From NCBI GenBank assembly GCA_963576735.1, contig OY755178.1, positions 10,416,001 to 10,480,000 on the forward strand: a stretch of 64,000 nucleotides of DNA, given 5' to 3'. The stretch is from Bedellia somnulentella (taxonomy: Eukaryota; Arthropoda; Insecta; Lepidoptera; Bedelliidae). The position numbers and the translations under genes were made by a program. Below are positions 35,938-47,289 of this stretch, in pieces; positions within the stretch are counted from its first letter, which is position 1, and the number at the start of each line of letters is the position of its first letter. Under the pieces are notes generated by a model. It was not told the DNA's origin. It was given only the letters and a program-made list of their open reading frames with translations, and did no database searches.

Positions 35938-36190
35938 GCCGTGTAGTGTCGGCTTAGAATAGCACTACCCCCTTTCTACTGATGGGTGTACGTAAGAGGC
36001 GACTAACGGTATTGGGGCTTTTAAGGAATTTTGGGCGATGCGTTTGGAAACCCATCACCAACAACCTTTACTTTTACCATTTTTTCCCCACTGACATTTC
36101 CAAAAGTGGCTGAGGAATTTCTAATTCTTTAGCTCTGGCTACCCCTTCTAGGGATTTATAGCCGTGAGTATATGTTATGTTATGTTATGT
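35938..36190 (+). mobile_element. SINE B copy
   Basis: Full length, but its tail is (TTATG)n-like rather than the usual (TATG)n. Confidence 0.8.
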
Positions 36191-36235
36191 AAATTTTCTT
36201 CAAATATATTCATAATAAAAGAAGAAAACTATTAA

Positions 36236-37420
36236 CGAGCTATGGAATGCTTTGTGCCACACTCAGAAAAAAAACATGGTAAATGGAAACAAAAATCCAA
36301 TCACTGATAATAATATTAAAAAAACATCGATACGGTTTTTGGCAACTTCAATGTTAGGAAAAGCAAACGTCCGCTTTTCATGATGAAACTCATGGAAAAC
36401 ATTAAAACATTAGTCCTAGTGACAAATCTGGGGAAGGAAGAACAAAGTCCGAAAAACTACACTGAAGGTTGCAACATGAAGCCTTAATGCTGTGAGACAA
36501 CTGACAGAAGATCCTCTTGTGACAAGTCTGGATATAAAAGGCATTATAAGGTATCTCAAGCACAACCGTTCAAATGATAATACATGACATGAAGCTCTTG
36601 GTATGAGATAGTTAGTATACCGTTAATTAGCACATTGGCTTTTCCACGTTCATAAGACTCGCGTCAGATGGTGTCAGGAAAACCCTTTAGAAGGGAGGGG
36701 AGTCTTATCACACCTAAAGGCTAATCAATGACATTAACAATAGTGTTGAATCTTGCTGTGTAGTGTCGGCTTAGAATAGCACTACCCCATTTCTTCCGGT
36801 GGGTGTTCGTAAGAGGCGACTAACGGTTTCGGGGCATTTTAAAGGATTTCTGGGCGATGCGGTTGGAGACCCATCACCAACAACCTTTATTTTACCATCT
36901 TTTCCCCAAGCAACTTCCAAAAGTAGCTGAGGAATTTCTAATTCCTTAGCTCTGGCTATATGTCTGGATATATGTGCACATTCCGAGTGCTAAAAAATAA
37001 TCCTCAGTCTTGGTCTTCCAAGATGAGCCAAAACCGACGAAAGATGATCATTCCTAAACTAAATCAAAGAAGACGGTAGCTACGTTTGTTATAATATCAG
37101 CTATTTGCGACAATCACATTAAAAAATCTAGGAAAAGTTAATGTACAGTTGTACTGCACAGTACACCACAGTCGGGTTGCCACAATTTATAGCCTAACTT
37201 TAAAAATCGAATTCAAAGGATCCCGCGCCATTTTGTTCTACGACGACGCAAGCCCCCACAGCGCTCGTCAAACGATTGATCATTTCTAACAAGAAAACGT
37301 AAAATATCTTGTTAATTTTCCATAAAATTCAAACAGAAGCCCAAAATATATATTAATTTTCTCAAAATTAAATTGCTCGAAACAAAAACTATGAGAATAT
37401 AAAGACAAGAGAATATCTAA
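36236..37420 (+). pseudogene. decayed mariner-like transposase remnant, split by a SINE B
   Basis: The clearest piece is 37221-37320. It reads ILFYDDASPHSARQTIDHF, stop, then QENVKYL, matching the mariner catalytic block that carries the second Asp. The upstream part (36300-36720) is too mutated for a firm alignment. Stops and frameshifts throughout, and a SINE B at 36755-36963, show it is dead. Confidence 0.6.
36755..36963 (+). mobile_element. SINE B inside mariner remnant, 3'-truncated
   Basis: GCTGTGTAGTGTCGGC through AATTCCTTAGCTCTGGCTA, then an abrupt end without CGTGAG. Confidence 0.78.
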
Positions 37421-37765
37421 AATAAAGCTTTTGGTTTGCATTCTAAGGTCGCTTGCACCTGACAGGGTTCATCCAACCCTGCTAAGCAACTTCTTAATTG
37501 TATTAAAGCTAACTGTCTGATATTCCGCTCACGAAGAGGAAAACTTTCAACAGCCTTCAACAAAGGGTTGCGATGGATCTGTATAAAGCTATTTCTTTAA
37601 CGGGTTAATGGAAATTGAAGGAGGCTTTCAATTGATAACAGTAATTTTATTATTTTAAGGCATAAACTAAGTTGAATTGTATTGTTTGATAAAGTTTAAG
37701 GAAACAAATTAAAACGTTGTGAATAGAGTTGACGAGTAAATTAAATTCTAGAATTTGTACGTTTG

Positions 37766-37917
37766 TTAGCCGTGAGTATATGTAAGTACGTAATTACATA
37801 CATACATATACTCACGGCCATGAATCCCTTGAAGGGGTAACTAGAGCTAAGGAATTAGAAATTCCTCAGCCACTTTTGAAAGTTGCGCCGGGAAAAAATT
37901 GTAAAATAAATGTTGTT
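37766..37917. mobile_element. inverted SINE B ends
   Basis: A forward 3' tip (GTTAGCCGTGAGTATATG, 37766-37795) faces an antisense 3' half (37796-37917). Together they form a small palindrome centred on CATA repeats. Confidence 0.65.
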
Positions 37918-37919
37918 AT

Positions 37920-38258
37920 TTGCATTAAAAGTATACAATTTCAGTATGTATTCCATGATAGTTCAATTGTTTAAAAAAATATATCAGTATTTGCTTAGTT
38001 CACAAAATATTTATTTTAATAATAGACATGAATATTATTGCGTATATTGTATAATCATCGTATTCCCGTTAATCATTATCAATAAAACATGTGGGAGTCA
38101 TTGCTCGAATCAGTTATAAGCTAAAAATCTCGAAGCATAAATATAAAATCATATTGCAAATTCGTATTTGAATAAAATGGACACAAGAGTATCGTGTAGC
38201 ACAACATTGTTTTTTTGTTTTAAAATATATTATTTAACAATCGGGATTGACCACAAAT
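37920..38258. other. AT-rich spacer
   Basis: Nothing recognised. Confidence 0.4.
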
Positions 38259-38747
38259 TATACAGATCCACAATCATAACTTGGCCGGCGGCGACTCTGG
38301 TACTACTGTCGCCATTTTGAAATTTCGGCCTGTCATTGTCAATTAGTTCTTAACTAAATAAAAATTATAGGGTGACCTACGTATATAAAAAAATATCACT
38401 TTCATTAATATTTTTTGTAGTGGAAACTTTTTTTTAAAGACAATTATTTTTATGATGTATCTTTGCTTATTAATAAACGCTTTTGTTTCCAATATTCAAT
38501 ATAAAAATTTATGAAAATTATTATTTCTTTTGTTAAATTTTATCTAAGTAGGCTAACACCGTCCGAAAAGTGGTGCGCGCATGACTATAGCGGTGCGGGT
38601 TACGGGAAGTGGGGAAATGATCCCGAATAAGATTTCACTTCGTATACACTGATGCGTGGGTTCTAATCCTAATGCGGGGATGTACCAATGTGTCATTTCT
38701 TAAGTCATAACTGTCTGACATATATATAAAAATACAAGGCAAATACG

Positions 38748-39112
38748 ACGTGATAACCGGTGTTGTACCTAATGGACCGTGCAAGCGACTAGTGTTCAAA
38801 TCCCGGATCGGGCCTACACCAATTTGTCTTTTCTAAAGACATATGTGTGGTTGATTTATCACGGTTTTTAACGGTGAGGGAAAACATTTTGAGGAAACCC
38901 ACATCGCTGAGTTGCACTTAGTGGTGTGACGGTGTATTCGTACAAAACGGCGATAGGCCTGCCCCCTATCACGTGAGTACACTGTCCATGCAAAACGTGG
39001 GTACAAAGTCCATACCAGGTGACAAAGTCACGTGATGTTCAGAAGTATTAGTACCTCTGCCAAACCCCTTCGGGGGTGTTCGGCGAGAACGTTTATGTTA
39101 TGTTATGTTATA
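38748..39112 (+). mobile_element. SINE A, near full length
   Basis: Head with CGTGCAAGCGACTAGTG and TTCAAATCCCGG (B box) to CCCCTTCGGGGGTGTTCGG and a (TTATG)n tail. Confidence 0.82.
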
Positions 39113-39563
39113 TGTTACAAGGCTGTTAACAGCAATAAAAAAGTGCCCATAAATTCACTGACCCAGCAAAATTAATAACCCAAACGATATCTGATGTTTA
39201 GAATTATTTTTTCTGTGCCACCTTTTTAGGGGATCTATGTGTGAATATGAAATGTAAAAGACAGTACACAACAAGGTAAGCCTCTAATTTACAGGATTAA
39301 AAAAATGATTTTAAGTAGTTACCCACTTATTAACTCTGAGTGTCACAAATAACAAATCCTTGAGTATAAAATAATGAAACAGCTTGCAGAAAAGTACAAT
39401 TGGCAGTGTTATCGCTAAAAGCTTCCAGACAACATTTGGGAGGTAAGATCATCAAATTTAGGATACACAGTCATTCGGGTAGACATACCAGACAAGGGCA
39501 AAAATAAATAAATATAATTAGCTTACATTAAAACGAACTTGTTTACTTACAATAATAGTTATT

Positions 39564-39796
39564 ACATACATACATACATATACTCAAGGCTGTAAATCCC
39601 CCTAGAAGGGGTAGCCCGAACTAAGGAACTAGAAACTCCTCAGCCACTTTCACATGGTAAAATAAAGGTTATTGGTAATGGGTCTCCAACCGGTTCGCCC
39701 AAAAATCTCTTAAAAGCCCCAATACCGTTAGTCGCCTCTTACGTACACCCACCGGCAGAAATGGGGTAGTGCTATTTTAAGCCGACACTACACAGC
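39564..39796 (-). mobile_element. SINE B copy
   Basis: Antisense (CATA)n, CTCAAGGCTGTAAATCCC to TAAGCCGACACTACACAGC. Confidence 0.8.
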
Positions 39797-40174
39797 AACT
39801 AGTTATTAATTAAATGAATATTATATAAATTGTTTTATTAAGACATTTCAATACATAAATAAATTATCCTGTATGATGTAAAGTTATTTCCCTTATAATG
39901 GTTATTTTTTATTTACTGGCAATACTAATATCGATGACAGCGACAGCCCTTACCGGCCAAGAAAAGATTGTGGATCTGTACAACTCAATTACGTGATACA
40001 TTTACCTGACGTTTTGACATATCTGTTGCCATGGTCACGGGATGACTAATTAAGAGCTCTAAAAAATCTGCTCCCGAGTTAGTTTTACACAGTGATGATA
40101 AAAAAAAATATGTATCTAATGTACTTATTTGATAAAATAAAACTTTATAGTGCTTTTAATTATGTCTATATTTT

Positions 40175-40955
40175 AAGCTATAGTAGGGGAGGCGAATCGG
40201 GGATTTTTGAAGTGACTCGATCGTATCAGATTATTATATAGGGAGAATCCTTGTACCCTGTAATGTATGTCTACCGCGTATGAACCCTTCATATAGCGGA
40301 GTATGCTGAGAAGAATTCGTCAGATTAGTAAAAAAATAACAATCGTCGAAAAACTTGAGCACGTCAGATTAAGTAAAGGTAGGTATGTTAATTACATTTA
40401 AAAGAGTGTATATCTAAAAAATCTGACGATTTGGACGTGGCGTTAAGAGATTAGATGGTAAAGAATCTTCAAGCGCTCGATGCGTGAGACGGCAATGTTC
40501 CTGCGATGGTGTTTTGTCGTAATATTTATGCAGGCGTTAAGTCTGATTATTGTTGTTAAATTTAAATAAAAATGGATAGAATGACGATATCCCTTGCATA
40601 AATCGTCAGATTAATATATAATGGTTATCAGAAACATAAATCGCGTTTATATTGTTAATGGCTGACACGCTCGAGTATTTCTATACAACATTTTTTTTAC
40701 ATTTTTAAAAATGTTTATACGCTCTGTCCTCCCACTAAAATGCAAACTTGTAATAGACTTTTTTTCATTTTGAAACATAAATTATCTGATCCAATAGGTT
40801 TCTACGACGCTCGAGCAACTGCAAATTTAGCATTAAAGCCTTTCCTACTACTAGTATAATTTAAACGTTATTTACGTTTCATAACAAAGTATGCCAACCT
40901 AATATAAGACTCAACATAATATAAGAAGTTCAACATAAAAATCTGTCTAAGTAAG
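40175..40955. repeat. unclassified repeat with recurring TCAGATTA motif
   Basis: GTCAGATTA or its complement occurs near 40319, 40366, 40420 and 40608. The block GGGGAGGCGAATCGGGG opens it. I take it for an interspersed element but can set no firm ends. Confidence 0.4.
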
Positions 40956-41488
40956 GTTATAACGCTGGAAATCTATACTCGTTGGTATTTGGTAGGAGCT
41001 GGTGGTTTATTATTTATAAATTAATAAATAATAATTATTCTTTTGATGATATAGTTTTTGTATAATACGAGCATTATCACTTCACACCTCATTTGGAAGG
41101 TACAGTCTAGTTATTTAACTGATACGAAGCTTAATTTTAAAAGTGTAATTTTGTGTTAAAATTTAAGCAAACACACGGAAAAGTTTTTCATTAAGTAAAC
41201 ATTTTTTTTAACATAATTAGAAAAAGAAAATTAAAAAGAGATATGGCTCAAAAACTAAAAAAAAATGGACACAACAATTGAGAGGATAGAATTTTCATAG
41301 TGAATAAAACAAACAATTCTTCAAACATAAAAAAAAGAATCAAATTACTTCAGTACAAAGAAATGCTTGCAGGGCTCCTGTTCTATATCGACGTAGCTTT
41401 TATTAGACTTAATTAAGAATATTACTCTTTTAATCCCACAAAAACAAACAAAACCGACATAAGATTTACTTAAAGCGTAAATACATAT

Positions 41489-41492
<4 letters not shown>

Positions 41493-41537
<45 letters not shown>
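41493..41537. repeat. (TA)n microsatellite
   Basis: About 22 uninterrupted TA units, replacing the tail of an antisense SINE B. Confidence 0.9.
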
Positions 41538-41540
<3 letters not shown>

Positions 41541-41752
41541 ATGTAGCCAGAGTTTCAGAAAAACAAATTCATCAGGCACTTTTGGAAGTTAAGTGGGGAA
41601 AGATCGTAAAAATACAGGTTGTTGGTGATGGGTCTCTAACCGCATCGCCCACAAATCCATTAAAAAGTCCCAATACCCTTAGACGCCTCTTACGTAAACC
41701 CGTGGGAAGAAACGGGGTAGTGCTATTCTAAGCAGACACTACACAGCATTAA
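41538..41752 (-). mobile_element. SINE B copy
   Basis: Antisense, from GTAGCCAGAG to TAAGCAGACACTACACAGC. Confidence 0.78.
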
Positions 41753-41869
41753 AACAATACTGAACTGATAAAAAAAAATATTTCACAGTCCGAAAAGTAC
41801 ATTATTCAGGAACGCCATAAGCTAAAGTATTATTACGTTAAATTTTAAAAAGTATGAGCAGTTACTGAA

Positions 41870-41940
41870 GGAACCTTAGATATTTCAGAGATAACTCTAC
41901 CCATGCGAAGCTTGGGCAATCCACTATTTTAAATCATATC
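41870..41940 (+). repeat. fragment of the GCTACCCGTGCGAAGC repeat
   Basis: CTCTACCCATGCGAAGCTTGG matches the end of the nested element at 48045-48110. Confidence 0.5.
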
Positions 41941-42184
41941 AATGTTTTTCTGTGCCGACAAAATACAAATTCGACTTGATAAATGATTGTAATACTCGTA
42001 TGTGAAAAACTGACTGATGTGACTTGACCATCGTAACCTAACAATAAAAAACTGAATTTTAGCATAACCTACTTGATTAAATCATTTGTTTATTTTGCGT
42101 AGTGAAATGATTGAGTATTTGTTAGAATATTATTTTTGATTGTTTGTCCCAAGATCTTTTAGCTTCTTAACCAATAACATCAAT

Positions 42185-42270
42185 ATGAGGTACATAGGCC
42201 TCGGTAAAAAGTATACGGAGCCGCAAGAAAAACCTATCTGGGGAGCATTGACCGTTTATCGGGAAAGAGG
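42185..42270 (+). CDS. ODAD4: ODAD4 coding exon 1 (residues 1-29)
   Basis: ATG at 42185 opens 28 codons (start MRYIGLGKKYTEP, end TVYRER) followed by two bases, GG. The donor is GG|GTAAGT. With the G that starts exon 2, the split codon reads Gly and rebuilds a TPR helix (YRERG-NFLQRR). The frame is open upstream to 42140, so a longer exon fed by the acceptor ttttag at 42157-42162 cannot be excluded; no earlier ATG exists in that stretch. Confidence 0.75.
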
Positions 42271-44203
42271 GTAAGTGCTGTTCATAAGTGACCTAAGCGC
42301 ATTGGAATGGCTAGCAGGGAACCATTTCCTTACTACCGTGCGTGTGCTTGAGACTTGAAAATCACCAGTCGTTGATAATAAAAATCTTATCACTCTGAAT
42401 AACTCTTTATATAGTGGAAGTTGTGACTTCGGTGTAATTGTGAAAGTGAGATATTATAACTCTTATTTTGTATAGAAAAAGGGGTAGACAAAGCATCAAA
42501 ATACGAAAAGATTTAGCCATTAAGAAAAATACTAGCAAGAAGTTTGTAAACACTGTTGTACAACCGTGATAACCCAGTAAGTAGACTACCGCGTAGCATG
42601 CAAAGAGGCGGAGGCGTGGGTTTAAGTCCCGAGTCGAGGCCGACCAATGTGTTTTTTCCAAGATCATATGTGTGGTAAATTTGTAGAATAGAAAATTCTT
42701 TAGTAAACATAAAAAAAGGAGAAATAAAAAAGTACAATTGACTGTATTTTCACAACCTTTGAATGGTGAATGACTTAAGTAAGACTTGTATACGTCAATG
42801 ACATGTGTAACATATTCGAGGGAGGATCTCTATACCAGTTTGCAGATGATACTTGCCTATTGTATGCACACAACGATATTGAGGTGGCGCAAAATAAATT
42901 ACAGCTGAATTATGATATGCTATGTAAATGGGCTCACGATGTTGGATTAGTTATAAACGAACAAAAGACTAAGCTAATGCACATCCATTCCCCATACCTA
43001 AAATCAACAATAATACCCAAGATCGTGGCCCACGAGCACCAATGTATGCATCAGAACTGCAATTGCGACGGTAAATGTAGCAATCTAGAATTAGTGAACA
43101 ACCATAAGTACCTAGGCATGATAATAGATAGTAACTTCAATTGGGGACCACACATCGAACTCATATGTAACCAGTTAAGGGCTATTATGGGAAAATTAGT
43201 TATCTTAAAATATAAACTTCCATATAACATACTAAGATTGCTATATTTATCGTTGGCCGACTCTGTACTAAGTTATGGGCTAAGTAGCTACGGTAGGACA
43301 TACAGAACATACATAGATAACATATACAAACTACAACTAAGCATTTTAAAAAAGATTGTTCCATCAAAGATAAAAATCAAATACAAAGACGATAACAAAT
43401 CAATATTTGAATACTGCAAAATTATCAATGTCTTTAATAAAACAAAGTTCCTAATTATGTGTGAAGAAAAGGAGAATATAATTAATTTAAAACGCCGTAC
43501 GCGACCGATCTCATTACGCTCGCTATCTTATATACCTACATTTGTTGTGCCTAGATGTAACAATGACTACGGCAGGCGAACGATAGAATGCATATTACCG
43601 CAGGTACTCAATGAACTACCGAACGAGGTCATTGATTCACTGCGCGTGGACAACCACAAATGTAAAACTATATTAAAAAGATATTTCCAACAACAATGTA
43701 AAACAGGGCCGATTTCACAGGTGGCGGAGGGTGCCGGTGGGGCAGATGAGCCATGAACTCTTATAGAATTCTTGCCTCATCTGTCACGCGGGTATCATCC
43801 GCGGCGTGTGAAATTGGGCCATGTTACGATGGTCAGTCAGCATTGTATATAAATTTATAAGTAAATTATATTTATAATAATGTTTATTAAATAGAGAACG
43901 TCACTAAGACGTTATACAATCAACTGTGATTTACAATGTAAGAGTGGGGGACGGTGGTCACAATTAAACCTTAGAAGAGGATTCAGTGACCACGATATAA
44001 TCATTGTATAATGTATTTTTTTCTTTATAATGAATAAATAATTTAAAAAAAAAAAAAAGTAATTGTGACATTTAAAAAAAATATAGGTATATGACATTTT
44101 ATTAATAATATCCTCTTTTTATTATTTATACTTATTGACAAAGCATGTGAATTGAATGTTTGTTTGTTTCGTCTTTTTAATACAATAATTTCAAATTTAA
44201 TTG

Positions 44204-44240
<37 letters not shown>

Positions 44241-47223
44241 ATTTATTACAATGTGTCATTTAAATGTAAAACCATATTACAACTTAATATTTACACGCCG
44301 GTCTTTGGCAGAACATGTAAAGCACGTATATAATTTATTTGTCAACCATTCTACTCATGTTTCTTGTAAATAAATGCATTTTATTTTTTTTAATATTATT
44401 TTTTATGGTGAGGTCAATAAATTATAGTCATGTGATATAGATGTCAAACAACATGGTGAAAATGATACCTATGAGTTAATCTTATAATCTATAAAAACAA
44501 TTTTCTAGTTCTTAAATTAACGTAAGGTTTATTTCATAAAATAATAATAAACTATTAATAAATATGCACATACATACATGATACAATCATGGTTATTAAA
44601 ATATTATGGTTATTAACGGCGAGGGAAAACGTCATGAGGAAACCCACATGGCGTAACTGTACTTAGTCATGTCACAGTGTATTTTTAAAAAAGGCAATAG
44701 GGCTGCCTCCTATTACGTGGCTGCATTGACCAAGACAAACGTGGGTATTTTGAACACCAAGCGACAATTGCACGTGATTAGTACATCTGTGGACCCTTCG
44801 GGGACATACGAAATGAAAGATTAAGTCTTGATTCTTAAAAAAATGTGAAATCCTACGGCAACCACTGGAAGAAGTGGGTTAGTGCAATTCTTGACAGCTA
44901 CAATAAAGGTTTTATGTTATTATTATTTTTTCCATATTTTGCTCGTAGTTTTTTTTGTTTGAAAATACTAGTGATACGTTCGTAAAAGTGATTCTTGCGT
45001 ATACATAAACTTAAGATAATTAGAAATTTTGCTAAATATTTTTCTTTACACAAGAGTTTCCATTGAACTTTAGTTGTTTAAAAAATATTTTACGAACCTT
45101 CTTTAAACATACACACATACATATACTCACGGCTATAAATCCCTAGAAGGGGTAGCCAGAGCTAAGGAATAAGAAATTCCTCAGCCACGTTTGGAAAGTT
45201 GAGTGAGGAAAAGATGGTAAAATAAAGGTAGTTGGTGAAGGGTCTCCAACCGCATCGCCCAAAAATCCCTTAAAAGCCCCAATACCAATATAATAATAAT
45301 AATATATACAATAAAATGGAATGAAGTTTTGGTATAATAACTAAGCAGCTTTAAAAAGTATTATGAGTACTTGGTTTCTAGCCTACGCAACACACAATCA
45401 CGTGAAAACCCCCAAATCCCTAAGATGCTTCAGAGAACACCCCTGCTGAAGAAATACATACATACATACATATACTCACGGCTATAAATCCCTAGAAAGG
45501 GGTAGCCAGAGCTAAGGAATTAGAAATTCCTCAGCCACTTTTGGAAGTTGCATGGGGAATAGATGGTGAAATAAAGGTTCTTGGTGATGGTTCTCCAACC
45601 GCATCGCCCAAAATCCCTTTAAAGCCCCCAATACCGTTAGTTGCCTCTTACGTACACCCACCGGAAGAAATGGGGTAGTGCTATTCTAAGCCGAACACTA
45701 CACATCCAAGAAATAATACAAGTATATATAATTGAAACTGACAAGAGCATTCCTTTTGAGACACGTACTAAAATGTATGATTCACGAAAATTTCAGGAAT
45801 TTCCTCCAACGCAGAGACTTGTATAAGTTAGCAATCCAAGCGTACGACGAAGCGCTCCGTTGGCATGTAAGTTATATTCTATAAAATGTAATGTCGTGCA
45901 GTATATTCAACAAGTACCAACGTTATAACGTTCTTTCTTTAATAATAAATACTTTATAATTCTGTATGCCTAAAACTCAGCACTAAATAGTAAATGAAAG
46001 ATCTTATACCAATTTTCCTACTTACCAAATATTTTTTATGATAAAAGAGAAACTATTTACAATATGAACATTGTATCCCATAAAAGAGTATTAAGTCTGT
46101 AATCAAAATAAGTTCACCTTTAGTTCCAGTAGTTTTACGCTGAAAGAGGCATGAAGCTTTGCAGTCAGTTATTTCTAAAACATTTGAGACGTTTCAATTT
46201 CAATTAGCAACATTATTAAAACAAACTAGATGCTGATTGTATCGCATTACAATCACTTTAAAAGCATCAGATAGGAAATACAATGTTAGTTCAGAACAGT
46301 GTTAATTCAATACCTACAAAGTGGCGATCGATAGTCTCCGCTTACCCCAAAGGGAAATTGTGGCTTGATCAATGTACATACATATCGACGGTTAAAAGGT
46401 AATAGGGTACAAGCGACAAAAAGCAAATTTTACAGGAGAGCTGTTTAAAGTTTTTTATTTCCGAATAATTGGAATAAGTTTTTTGATAATTGTTATATCA
46501 TAAAAATTTAAACACTCGTTTGTTTAGGAGAAAAATGCGCATTATATTATTTAATTTTATTTGTTGTATTGACATTATTAACATGATTTAATGTCGCTTT
46601 GATCAATTGACTATTTTTTTTGTTCAAAGTAATACGACTTAAATGACGTAAAAAATATATACCATTTAACATAACATAACATAACATAAACGTTCACGCC
46701 GAATATCCCCGAAGGGGTTGGCAGAGGTACTAATACTTCTAAACATCACGTGACTTTGTCACCTGGTGTTCAGAGTACCCACGTTTTGCATGGACAGTGT
46801 ACTCACGTGATAGGGGGCAGGCCTATCGCCGTATACCATTTAAGTAAAGAGAAATAAAGTACATTTTTTTTAGAATATATTTTGGAAGTAGGGCACAAGC
46901 GACATAGCTTTTAAACTATAAAAAGAGTAAAACAGCATATCCCACAGTACTAAATAAATTATTTTGTGAATATACGACACAACTGACGTTCAGTTTTTAA
47001 ATCATATGAGGTAAATTGCTCTAAACAACATCGTTTATTTTCTGTACAGAGGGAAAACGGGAATAACCTTTAGATTACTCTATTGGGTAGTGCATTAAAC
47101 GACATCTATACTTATAATAAATCTGTAGAGAGGTCAATTCTGTACATGAAATATATTTTCAAAATAACTATCAGGTGGTGATTAGGGATCGATACTGATG
47201 CCAAAAATGCAATCAGTAAAATT

Positions 47224-47289
<66 letters not shown>

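Larger units (their letters stand above)
38261..39980. mobile_element. 1.72-kb inverted-repeat element with nested SINEs
   Basis: Left end TACAGATCCACAATC..CTTGGCCGG (38261-38288); right end is its complement (39953-39980) with a few differences between the two blocks. Without the nested SINE A (38748-39112) and SINE B (39564-39796) it is about 1.1 kb. No transposase frame. TACAG tips hint at the Tc1/mariner group, but this is not proven. Confidence 0.6.
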
